Positions 1 to 5,131 of a stretch of DNA of 5,131 nucleotides are shown piece after piece. The first letter of the stretch is position 1, and each line of letters starts with the position of its first letter. Source of the DNA: Syntrophaceae bacterium (GTDB taxonomy: Bacteria > Desulfobacterota > Desulfomonilia > Desulfomonilales > Desulfomonilaceae); assembly GCA_014874425.1 (NCBI GenBank), contig JACWAG010000358.1, positions 1 through 5,131 on the forward strand. The letters are read 5' to 3'. A model generated the notes under the pieces. The model made no database searches and was not told the DNA's origin. It saw only the letters and a program-made list of their open reading frames with translations. The position numbers were made by a program, and so were the translations under genes.

Positions 1-414
1 CAGTTGCTCCCGTTGGTCCGGGGTCAAAATAGAGCGAACTTTCAATCGGAACGCCCTGTTCTCATTTATCATCTTGTCCTTAAGCGCCCATATTTCTTCC
101 CGTTTCTTTTGGATGGCGGTCTCATCCTGAGGGCTCTTGGTGGCAAGTTCGGCCAATTCAATTCTCTTCTGCGCCTTCTGAGAACGCAACGCCTCTATTC
201 TCTTCATAAATTCGTTATGAAGCTTATCAAACCGGCCTTTTTGCTCCTTTGTAAAATTGTCTAATTTTGATAGCCATGCTCCATGTCTGTAACCCATGGC
301 CCCATCGTGACCTTGACATCCACAACCACCCCAGTCTCCAGCCGAGGCGACGGTTGTAGCCGCCAGTAAGGCCATTGTGGCGATGATACTCAGGATTGTT
401 TTCGGATTTCTCAT
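1..414 (-). CDS. Spy/CpxP/ZraP-like periplasmic protein (3' end cut off by the window edge)
   Basis: Reading from the ATG at 414 down to base 1 gives 138 codons with no stop, so the C-terminus lies outside the window. Residues 1-25 form a clear signal peptide: basic start MRNPK, a hydrophobic core, and an A-S-A cleavage site around residue 25. The mature start carries a possible metal site (C31-G-C33, H36, H44). A mostly charged, helical stretch follows, with two LTxxQ-type motifs, FTKEQ at 54-58 and LTPDQ at 130-134, which are the hallmark of the Spy/CpxP/ZraP (Metal_resist) families. Known members are periplasmic chaperones or metal-stress proteins that often feed back on two-component sensors. 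A ribosome binding site (GGAGAAGGAG on the minus strand) sits about 11 bases before the ATG. The gene is divergent from the zinc-type transporter operon. Family assignment is good; the specific role (metal binding or chaperone) is inference. Confidence 0.82.
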   Translation of the reverse strand, partial: MRNPKTILSIIATMALLAATTVASAGDWGGCGCQGHDGAMGYRHGAWLSKLDNFTKEQKGRFDKLHNEFMKRIEALRSQKAQKRIELAELATKSPQDETAIQKKREEIWALKDKMINENRAFRLKVRSILTPDQREQL

Positions 415-449
415 TTAAAAAGCTTCTCCTTCTCCAGTCTAAAATTACG

Positions 450-470
450 ATAAACGACGTGATCGTTTAT
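450..470. promoter_or_regulatory. 21-bp perfect inverted repeat, candidate operator of the Spy-like gene
   Basis: ATAAACGA and TCGTTTAT are perfect reverse complements separated by 5 bases (CGTGA). The repeat lies 35 bases upstream of the minus-strand ATG at 414, just ahead of its ribosome binding site. Symmetry and centre-to-centre half-site spacing of 13 bp would suit a dimeric DNA-binding protein. I could not place a convincing -35/-10 pair for the minus-strand gene, so whether the repeat would repress or activate is unknown. It has no long T-run, which argues against a terminator. Confidence 0.5.
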
Positions 471-567
471 GCTCTTTAATACCAACTCATTCATAAAATC
501 CCGCGCTGAAAAGCCATCTATTAAATATGAGAACATTAATTTTGCTCACGGCCTATTATCTTACGAC

Positions 568-642
568 CTATTCAGCGTACAGGTCCATTGGATCAATATT
601 TCGGCGCGTCCCAATCTCATAGTGTAACGACCTGTCCCTAAG
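568..642 (-). pseudogene. possible eroded remnant of an M23 peptidase C-terminus
   Basis: On the minus strand an open stretch of 24 codons ending in TAG (568-570) includes LHYEI followed after five residues by NIDPMDLYAE. This resembles the end of an M23/LytM domain, where an HLHYE-type motif is followed by a short variable strand and a DP motif. The intact M23 protein of this window shows the same arrangement (HLFFEI, then RIDPTKV). No start codon or upstream catalytic region was found, and a stop lies in frame at 643-645. It is best read as a gene fragment left after deletion, but a stretch this short could arise by chance. Confidence 0.33.
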
Positions 643-655
643 TTAGCTTAGACAG
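632..655. repeat. imperfect hairpin in the intergenic region
   Basis: CTGTC(CC)TAAG and CTTAGACAG can pair as 5 plus 4 base pairs with a two-base bulge and a TTAG loop. No T-run follows on either strand, so it is not a typical intrinsic terminator. It overlaps the possible M23 remnant, and its function is unknown. Confidence 0.3.
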
Positions 656-661
656 ACGCCT

Positions 662-687
662 AACCATTTGGTTCGACCAGCGGTCGA
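662..687. repeat. two adjacent small inverted repeats upstream of the operon promoter
   Basis: AACCA-TT-TGGTT (662-673) is followed directly by TCGACC-AGC-GGTCGA (673-687). Both are perfect but short. They lie 27 bases or more upstream of the -35 box at 714, a position where an activator or second repressor site could be, but nothing in the sequence identifies a protein. The rest of 415-713 holds only the features listed separately and a weak direct repeat, ACG(G/A)CCTATT, at 548-557 and 563-572; no convincing gene was seen there. Confidence 0.25.
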
Positions 688-713
688 TATTTACAAACGG
701 ATCGGGCGCCGGC

Positions 714-742
714 TTGACAACATGGTATTACTTTGTAATAAT
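714..742 (+). promoter_or_regulatory. sigma70-type promoter of the regulator-znu operon
   Basis: A perfect -35 box TTGACA (714-719) is separated by exactly 17 bases from AATAAT (737-742), which matches the -10 consensus at five of six positions. Transcription would start near 749-750, giving a leader of about 36 bases before the ATG at 786. No second promoter of similar quality was found further down the operon, so the four plus-strand genes are probably transcribed from here. Confidence 0.68.
726..740. promoter_or_regulatory. candidate operator: inverted repeat inside the operon promoter
   Basis: TATTAC and GTAATA are perfect reverse complements separated by TTT. The repeat occupies the second half of the promoter spacer and overlaps the -10 box, the classic place for a repressor to block RNA polymerase. 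The first downstream gene encodes a ribbon-helix-helix DNA-binding protein, the likely candidate to bind here. The AT-rich symmetry could also suit a Fur-family protein such as Zur, but no Fur-family gene is in the window. Confidence 0.5.
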
Positions 743-785
743 AGTCACATTCTCAGGATGAATCAACCCAAAAGGGTACACCAAT

Positions 786-1076
786 ATGAAAAAGGAAAAA
801 CAGGACATCATAACATTCAAAGTTCCGGAATCCTTGATGGAAGCGATGAAGGGAATTCCTAACAGGTCCGAATTTATAAGGACAGCCGTTGTAGCCGCGC
901 TGGACAGCGTATGCCCCCTATGCAGGGGCACAGGGGTAATCATGCCGAAACAACGGCGTCATCTTGAAATGTTCTTGAACGATCATCACCTGGAAGAGTG
1001 CAAAACATGCAACGCAGTCCATCTGGTATGTGAACGAGGCCCACATGCACAGGTGAATGATGTTGGTTCGGTGTAA
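786..1076 (+). CDS. ribbon-helix-helix (CopG-like) regulator with Cys-cluster C-terminus
   Basis: This 96-residue protein has an N-terminal ribbon-helix-helix fold: a DNA-contacting strand near residues 8-14 (IITFKVP), a short helix near 15-22, and a second helix beginning with NRSEFIR (26-32) and running to about 40. The C-terminal half carries C43-x2-C46, then C72-x2-C75, plus C82 and H59, H67, H68 and H79. The CPLCRGTG and CKTC pairs look like a small zinc-ribbon-type site and could bind structural or sensed metal. It is not NikR: it lacks the ACT-type nickel domain and is too short. AAAGGG (771-776) provides a ribosome binding site 9 bases before the ATG. It is first in the operon, with a strong promoter just upstream and a ZnuA-like gene 50 bases after its stop. 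A metal-responsive autorepressor of the importer is the best inference. DNA-binding family is well supported; the sensed metal is not known from sequence. Confidence 0.85.
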   Translation: MKKEKQDIITFKVPESLMEAMKGIPNRSEFIRTAVVAALDSVCPLCRGTGVIMPKQRRHLEMFLNDHHLEECKTCNAVHLVCERGPHAQVNDVGSV

Positions 1077-1077
1077 A

Positions 1078-1089
1078 ACGCTATAGCGT
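1078..1089. promoter_or_regulatory. 12-bp perfect palindrome between the regulator and znuA-like gene
   Basis: ACGCTATAGCGT is a perfect palindrome one base after the regulator stop codon, in the 50-base gap before the ZnuA-like gene. It could be an operator or a small RNA processing or attenuation element, but it has no loop and no T-run, so it is not a normal terminator. It differs in sequence from the repeat in the promoter. A TAATAAT heptamer at 1095-1101 matches the one at 736-742. Confidence 0.35.
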
Positions 1090-1115
1090 AGTACTAATAA
1101 TCGAAATGTTATTGT

Positions 1116-1120
1116 GGAGG
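1116..1120 (+). promoter_or_regulatory. ribosome binding site that fixes the ZnuA-like start at GTG 1127
   Basis: GGAGG lies six bases before GTG at 1127. An in-frame ATG at 1106 lies upstream of this site, so it would place the ribosome binding site inside the coding region. The GTG start also gives a normal signal peptide (MISRR then a hydrophobic core). Confidence 0.75.
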
Positions 1121-1126
1121 TTCTCT

Positions 1127-2053
1127 GTGATTTCAAGACGCTTGACCATCTTGACGCTAACTGTTTTGCTGGCAATTTGGTTTGGTTTGGCTTCCGCCGC
1201 GGAAGTTAAGACCCCCGAAAAACCCAATGTGTTCGTGAGTATTGAGCCTATCGAGTACTTTGTTAAGCGAGTCGCTGGTCCTCTTGCTGATGTAAGTGTT
1301 CTTGTTGGACCTGGGCAGGAGCCTCACACATTCGAGCCTACACCCAAACTCGTCGCGAAATTGGCGGACGCTCAGGTCCTTTTCAAGATAGGGTTTCCCT
1401 TCGAGGAGGCGCTAATAAGGAAGGCGGGATCTACTTTCAAAAATTTGAAGGTCGTTGATTTGCAACAGGGAATAAAGATGCGGACGATCTCAGAGGCGGA
1501 GGAAGAGAGCGATCACGACGCAGGCGTCGCTCACGGACATTCGCATGAGGCTGGCGAAGTTGATCCACACACGTGGCTTGATCCCCAGCTTGCAAAAATC
1601 CAGGCAAAAACCATAGCGGATACCCTGATCCGGATAGATCCGGACCACCGTGCAATATACGAAGAAAATTTGAAAAAGTTCCAGTCTGACCTGGATAAGG
1701 TCGACAATCAACTCAGAAGTTCCTTAGCGCCTGTAAAAGGCAAGAGCTTTTTCGTGTTTCACCCGGCGTTTGGATATTTCGGCGATGAATACGGCCTGAA
1801 ACAGGTCGCAGTGGAAATCGAAGGTAAAGAACCCACAGCAAGGCAGCTTGTGAGATTGATAGAACAAGCGAAAGCCCAGGGAGTAAAGATTATGTTCGCA
1901 GAACCCCAGTTCCCGAAAAAGACTGCGGAAACTCTGGCCAAATCCATTGGTGGGGCGGTGGTCTTGATTGATGATCTGGCGCCTGATTATCTGAATAATT
2001 TGAAAGACGTCGCCATGAGTCTGGAGTCAGCCCTCAGAAGCCAAGCGAAGTGA
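1127..2053 (+). CDS. znuA: zinc-type ABC transporter periplasmic binding protein (ZnuA-like)
   Basis: The 308-residue product is a cluster A-I metal-binding lipoprotein-fold protein (ZnuA/TroA family) without a lipobox, so it should be soluble in the periplasm. A signal peptide (MISRR plus hydrophobic residues 6-22) ends at ASA, with cleavage probably after residue 24. Likely metal ligands follow the family pattern: H67 in EPHTFEP, H148 in DPHTWLDP, H212 in FHPAFGYF, and an Asp near the end (D282 or D283 in IDDLAPDY). His rather than Glu at the third position favours zinc over manganese. A short His-bearing acidic loop (H130, H136, H138, H140) sits between the first two ligands, as in many ZnuA proteins where it may collect zinc. 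The GTG start is chosen over an in-frame ATG at 1106 because GGAGG lies six bases upstream. It follows the RHH regulator and precedes the ATPase gene. Family is sure; zinc specificity is a strong inference. Confidence 0.9.
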   Translation: MISRRLTILTLTVLLAIWFGLASAAEVKTPEKPNVFVSIEPIEYFVKRVAGPLADVSVLVGPGQEPHTFEPTPKLVAKLADAQVLFKIGFPFEEALIRKAGSTFKNLKVVDLQQGIKMRTISEAEEESDHDAGVAHGHSHEAGEVDPHTWLDPQLAKIQAKTIADTLIRIDPDHRAIYEENLKKFQSDLDKVDNQLRSSLAPVKGKSFFVFHPAFGYFGDEYGLKQVAVEIEGKEPTARQLVRLIEQAKAQGVKIMFAEPQFPKKTAETLAKSIGGAVVLIDDLAPDYLNNLKDVAMSLESALRSQAK

Positions 2054-2073
2054 TTTATGACAAAGGTTTTTCC

Positions 2074-2838
2074 GTGAATGTGACAAGTCCCCCAGCTATT
2101 TTTACTAAAGACCTGTGGTTTTCTTACGATTCGAACCCGGCCCTCGAAGACGTAAACATCACTATCCCTCCTGGAGATTTTGTATCAATAGTTGGCCCTA
2201 ATGGTGGCGGTAAAACTACTCTGTTGAAGCTGATATTGGGCCTGCTTAAACCATCGCGTGGGCGAGCGCAAGTGTTCGGGGAAACCCCTGAACAAGCCCG
2301 GCGTCGCATCGGATATATGCCTCAACATTCGCAACTGGACCCGGATTTTCCTGCGACGGTTATGGATGTAGCGCTGATGGGACGCCTGGGACACGGTCGA
2401 TTTTTTGGACCTTATTCAAAAAGAGATAAGGAAATCGTCGCTAAGGTCCTTGAGCAGGTGGGCTTGCGCGATTTTCGTAAAAAGTCTTTTGCGGCGATTT
2501 CCGGTGGTCAGCGTCAGAGGCTTTTCATCGCTCGCGCTCTGGCGTGTGAGCCCGACATCCTCCTTCTTGATGAGCCCACCGCCAATCTGGATGTGGTCAT
2601 GGAGGGAGACCTGTACGAATTGCTGCAAACCCTTAACGAGCGCCTGACGATAGTCATGGTTTCTCATGACCTCGGATTTGTTTCCAGAATTGTAAAGAGC
2701 GTGATCTGCGTGAAACGGAAAGTCTTGAGTCACCCGACCAGTGAGATCACAGGCGCGATTATCAACGAGATTTATGGTTCGCCGATGAGAATGATAAGGC
2801 ATAACGGGGAGAGGGACTGCAATTGTCAGAATTCCTGA
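2074..2838 (+). CDS. znuC: zinc-type ABC transporter ATP-binding protein (ZnuC-like)
   Basis: From GTG 2074 the product is 254 residues with the full ABC ATPase set: Walker A GPNGGGKT (41-48), Q-loop Q84, signature ISGGQ (142-146), Walker B ILLLDEP (162-168) and switch H198 in SHD. It would power metal uptake at the inner membrane together with the following permease. The C-terminal tail is unusual, with H243, C249 and C251 (DCNCQNS end), and could bind metal. Start choice is uncertain. GTG 2074 has AAAGG seven bases upstream. An upstream GTG at 2050 overlaps the ZnuA-like stop in a GTGA arrangement and would add eight residues, and GTG 2080 is also possible. The stop lies inside the permease gene, a 16-base overlap that indicates translational coupling. 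Function is firm by motifs and neighbours; the substrate follows from the binding protein. Confidence 0.9.
   Translation: MNVTSPPAIFTKDLWFSYDSNPALEDVNITIPPGDFVSIVGPNGGGKTTLLKLILGLLKPSRGRAQVFGETPEQARRRIGYMPQHSQLDPDFPATVMDVALMGRLGHGRFFGPYSKRDKEIVAKVLEQVGLRDFRKKSFAAISGGQRQRLFIARALACEPDILLLDEPTANLDVVMEGDLYELLQTLNERLTIVMVSHDLGFVSRIVKSVICVKRKVLSHPTSEITGAIINEIYGSPMRMIRHNGERDCNCQNS
2811..2816 (+). promoter_or_regulatory. ribosome binding site supporting a TTG start for the permease
   Basis: GAGGGA, within a longer purine run starting at 2806, lies six bases before TTG at 2823. The permease frame has a stop at 2802-2804 and no ATG or GTG between that stop and 2823, so TTG is the best start. Confidence 0.6.
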
Positions 2839-3671
2839 CCGACCTTCAGCATTACGTCTTTCTTCAAAACGCCCTTTTGACCGGGGTCCTGGCAAGCGTA
2901 GCGTGCGGTATAATCGGGACCTATGTTGTCGTCCGACGGATTTCATATATAGCGGACGGCATTGCTCACACCGTGTTGGGGGGGATGGGAGCGGCCCTGT
3001 ATCTGAACAGGGTATATCATTGGCACGGAGTGATTCCTCTTTATGGCGCGCTTGTTGCCGCTCTTATCGCTGCGGTCATAATAGGGCTTGTGAGCCTACG
3101 CGCAAAGCAAAGGGAAGACACCGCCATCAGCGCTCTTTGGGCGATCGGTATGGCTGTCGGGATAATTTTCATTTCGCGTACCCCCGGATATAACGAAGAT
3201 CTAATGGGATATCTGTTCGGCAACATCCTCATGGTATCGACTAGCGACCTGTGGATGCTGGCAGGGTTGGACGCCCTGATTGTTATATCCGGGCTCCTGT
3301 TTTATAACCAGTTTCTGGCGGTTTGTTTTGACCAGGAATTCGCAGGCCTTCGCGGACTCAGGGTCGAAGTCTTTTATCTGCTTTTGCTGGGTTTGGCCGC
3401 TTTGACCGTGGTGCTCCTTTCCACAGTGGTGGGTATCGTCATGGTGGTGGCGATGTTGACGCTCCCGATAGGGATCGCTGCCCTTTTTTGCCGGAGTCTT
3501 TGGGGCATGATGGTTATCTCGACAATTCTATGCGCAACATTCACCACATGTGGTCTTGCTGTCAGTTATGGTCCTGATTATCCTGCGGGGGCCACTACGA
3601 TTATCCTCGCCGGCGCAGCTTACCTGGCCGCCATTATGGCGAAGTGGGCCGTTAGCCGCTTTCGAGGATAA
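2823..3671 (+). CDS. znuB: zinc-type ABC transporter permease, ABC-3 family (ZnuB-like)
   Basis: The 282-residue protein is almost entirely hydrophobic, with about eight membrane segments (for example near 13-36, 44-61, 70-91, 102-118, 144-161, 183-218, 229-248 and 255-274). Family features include VVRRISYIADGIAHTVLGG (36-54, counterpart of the conserved region with a membrane His, here H49), EDLMGYLFGNIL (125-136, with the LMxYLFG pattern typical of ABC-3 permeases), DQEFAGLRG (170-178) and PAGATTIIL (254-262) near the end. It would form the homodimeric inner-membrane channel of the importer. The start is TTG, preceded by a purine-rich ribosome binding site. It overlaps the ATPase gene by 16 bases and is the last gene of the operon. 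No clear hairpin-plus-T-run terminator follows in the 46 bases before the convergent gene. Confidence 0.9.
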   Translation: MSEFLTDLQHYVFLQNALLTGVLASVACGIIGTYVVVRRISYIADGIAHTVLGGMGAALYLNRVYHWHGVIPLYGALVAALIAAVIIGLVSLRAKQREDTAISALWAIGMAVGIIFISRTPGYNEDLMGYLFGNILMVSTSDLWMLAGLDALIVISGLLFYNQFLAVCFDQEFAGLRGLRVEVFYLLLLGLAALTVVLLSTVVGIVMVVAMLTLPIGIAALFCRSLWGMMVISTILCATFTTCGLAVSYGPDYPAGATTIILAGAAYLAAIMAKWAVSRFRG

Positions 3672-3717
3672 CCGGGAAGTTTTGATTTTTACCGCAGTCG
3701 AAGTTGAGTGGTTAGGA

Positions 3718-5103
3718 TTACAAGGGCCGGGTCGAGAAAATGAATTTTGGGTTACGGTCCTGGGACTTGTCTGCGGTACGCACGACAGATTCCGGCAGGA
3801 GTTGTGATTCACGAATCACGACAGACTTGAAACGGCCCCTGAGAGGAGCGGGGATAGAAGCGGGGTTTCTGACTAATTTTACCTTGGTCGGATCAATCCG
3901 TTTTCCTTTGGTAATAATTTCGAAGAAGAGATGCGGCCCTGTGGAACGACCCGTCGACCCGATGAGTCCGATGACTTCCCTTTGAGAAACACGCTGGCCC
4001 TTCTTGACCAATATCTTGCTAAGGTGGCTGTAACGGCTCTCAGTGCCGTTCTCATGACGGACGCTTACCCAGAGTCCGTATGCGTCACCCCAACCCTGGA
4101 AAGTGACCACCCCATTTGCTATGGCGTAAACCGGGGTACCAATGGGTGCGCCATAATCCACTCCGGTATGAAATTTCCACACGTTGAGAACCGGGTGTAT
4201 GCGCCAGCCATAACCTGAAGTTACGCGCAGGACGTTTAAAGGGGCCCGGAGGTAGTCCTTTCGTAATTCGACGCCGTTTTCGTCGTAATATTGCCCGTTG
4301 AAAAGACACGCCGTTTTTCTACCTGTGCGTTTACCTTCGTAAGTGGCGAAGAGGATTCTGCCATAGCCCGCCGGCGTATCATCGGCGTAACGTCTCTCAA
4401 AAACGACTTTACACACATCGCCTTTTCTTGGGTCCGACTGGAAATCAATATCCCACCTAAAAACGTGAATAAGCTTGAGCGAGAATTCTTTGCTCTCATG
4501 GAGCCCCAGGATTGTGGTCAGGAAATCGTTCTTAATCTGGAATGTCAACGCCTGAGTTCTGTATTCAAGGACTACGTCTTCCCTCCATGAGCGATAGTTG
4601 TCTCCTTCCTTAACGCAATGAAAAACATTTGAAGGGGACAACTCAATGGTGGCCTTCCGGAAGGCGCCATTTTCATCAAGATAGATAGAGTATCTCTTAC
4701 CTGACTTCAGGTTGCTGGTAGGCGCAAAGTTCTTTCCTATCTGAGCCTGAATAGCGGCGGCGAGGCTTTTAGCGACCTGACTCGCCACTGTCTCATCAAA
4801 AAGGTTCATCGAAATCAGGGAAAGCAACGTCTCGTTATCACTTGAGATATCGGTAATTTCAATAGGGCGCCCCTTAATCTGCTCGTCAGTCGCCCGAACA
4901 ACCATGTCTTTAATCGGACAGGATTCGTCGGTCTTTGCTCGAGCGTTTTCGGGGCCACGAGTTGTAACTGCCGAAGAGTGGGACGGATTTTCAGGTGTAA
5001 AATACTTGACGTATCCGGCTAGAGTCAAACCGGTGATCATAAGTGAACAGAAAGCAATGATGATTATGGGCCAATAAGGTTTCCGTGAGCCATTAATAGC
5101 CAT
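3718..5103 (-). CDS. membrane-anchored M23-family LytM-domain protein, Csd3-like, with altered zinc site
   Basis: The 461-residue protein starts with a short basic segment and one membrane span (about 11-32), so most of it should face the periplasm. Residues about 80-170 resemble the OapA/Csd3 N-terminal domain and about 175-285 the second Csd3-type domain (FRWDIDFQ, GDVCKVVFERRY, GYGRILFA, YYDENG). The M23 domain spans about 290-405 with SGYGWRIHP, H312-x3-D316, H360 in YSHLS and GSTGRSTGPHL. M23 enzymes cut peptidoglycan cross-links using zinc held by the first His and Asp and the second His of an HxH motif. Here that motif reads H391-L-F393, so the third ligand is missing while both catalytic His positions remain. 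A basic tail of about 55 residues follows. GAGG lies eight bases before the ATG at 5101-5103. The gene converges on the transporter operon and is probably unrelated to it. Architecture is certain; activity is doubtful. Confidence 0.88.
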   Translation of the reverse strand: MAINGSRKPYWPIIIIAFCSLMITGLTLAGYVKYFTPENPSHSSAVTTRGPENARAKTDESCPIKDMVVRATDEQIKGRPIEITDISSDNETLLSLISMNLFDETVASQVAKSLAAAIQAQIGKNFAPTSNLKSGKRYSIYLDENGAFRKATIELSPSNVFHCVKEGDNYRSWREDVVLEYRTQALTFQIKNDFLTTILGLHESKEFSLKLIHVFRWDIDFQSDPRKGDVCKVVFERRYADDTPAGYGRILFATYEGKRTGRKTACLFNGQYYDENGVELRKDYLRAPLNVLRVTSGYGWRIHPVLNVWKFHTGVDYGAPIGTPVYAIANGVVTFQGWGDAYGLWVSVRHENGTESRYSHLSKILVKKGQRVSQREVIGLIGSTGRSTGPHLFFEIITKGKRIDPTKVKLVRNPASIPAPLRGRFKSVVIRESQLLPESVVRTADKSQDRNPKFIFSTRPL

Positions 5104-5131
5104 AGAAGCCGCCTCAAGAACAGACTACGTA

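Noticed and set aside
4..264. 86-codon plus-strand open frame
   Set aside because: It is the antisense of the Spy/CpxP-like gene, which has a signal peptide, ribosome binding site and family motifs.
638..727. Minus-strand open stretch of about 30 codons reading DPFVNIDRW, ending in TAG
   Set aside because: It has no start codon, is closed by a stop at 728-730, overlaps the operon promoter and does not resemble a family I recognise. It is in a different frame from the possible M23 remnant.
668..862. 64-codon plus-strand open frame starting upstream of the regulator
   Set aside because: It overlaps the promoter and the start of the RHH gene in another frame, has no ribosome binding site I could see, and its translation is low-complexity and unlike known proteins.
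1106..1126. ATG at 1106 as start of the ZnuA-like protein
   Set aside because: GGAGG at 1116-1120 would lie inside the coding region and no ribosome binding site precedes 1106. GTG 1127 gives correct spacing and a normal signal peptide.
2416..2946. 176-codon minus-strand open frame
   Set aside because: It lies opposite the ATPase and permease genes, whose motifs are unambiguous. The length is a by-product of the opposite-strand codon pattern.
3672..3717. Terminator in the gap between convergent genes
   Set aside because: No stem-loop with a T-run was found on either strand in these 46 bases.

Overview
The window looks like chromosomal DNA from a Gram-negative bacterium, most likely a deltaproteobacterium (Desulfobacterota-like). 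This is inferred from the protein styles: a Spy/CpxP-like periplasmic protein, a Csd3-type membrane-anchored M23 protein, and a small CopG-like regulator next to a zinc-type ABC importer. No rRNA, tRNA, CRISPR array or intact mobile element was seen. The lineage is a judgement from protein style, not from a database match.

Layout. (1) Positions 1-414, minus strand: the 5' part of a secreted, cysteine- and histidine-containing Spy/CpxP/ZraP-like protein, cut by the window edge. (2) Positions 415-785: a long divergent intergenic region. It holds a 21-bp perfect inverted repeat next to the minus-strand gene, a possible eroded remnant of an M23 peptidase C-terminus, several small hairpins, and a near-consensus sigma70 promoter (TTGACA-N17-AATAAT) with an inverted repeat in its spacer and -10. 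(3) Positions 786-3671, plus strand: an apparent four-gene operon encoding a ribbon-helix-helix regulator with a Cys4-type C-terminal cluster, a ZnuA-like periplasmic metal-binding protein, a ZnuC-like ATPase and a ZnuB-like permease. (4) Positions 3718-5103, minus strand: a membrane-anchored M23-family LytM-domain protein, convergent with the operon across a 46-bp gap.

How it fits together. The ABC genes encode a complete cluster A-I importer (binding protein, ATPase, permease), with a His-type metal site that favours zinc. The small RHH protein is a plausible metal-responsive repressor of its own operon, taking the place usually held by Zur. Its likely operator is the TATTAC-TTT-GTAATA repeat that overlaps the promoter. 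The divergent Spy/CpxP-like gene may belong to a related envelope metal-stress response, but the sequence does not show shared control. The M23 protein is probably a separate transcription unit. It keeps the family architecture but has Phe where the third zinc ligand is expected, which suggests a non-catalytic or altered LytM factor.

The least conventional points are the RHH/Cys-cluster regulator with its candidate operators, the degenerate M23 active site, the M23-like remnant in the intergenic region, and the Cys/His tail on the ATPase.
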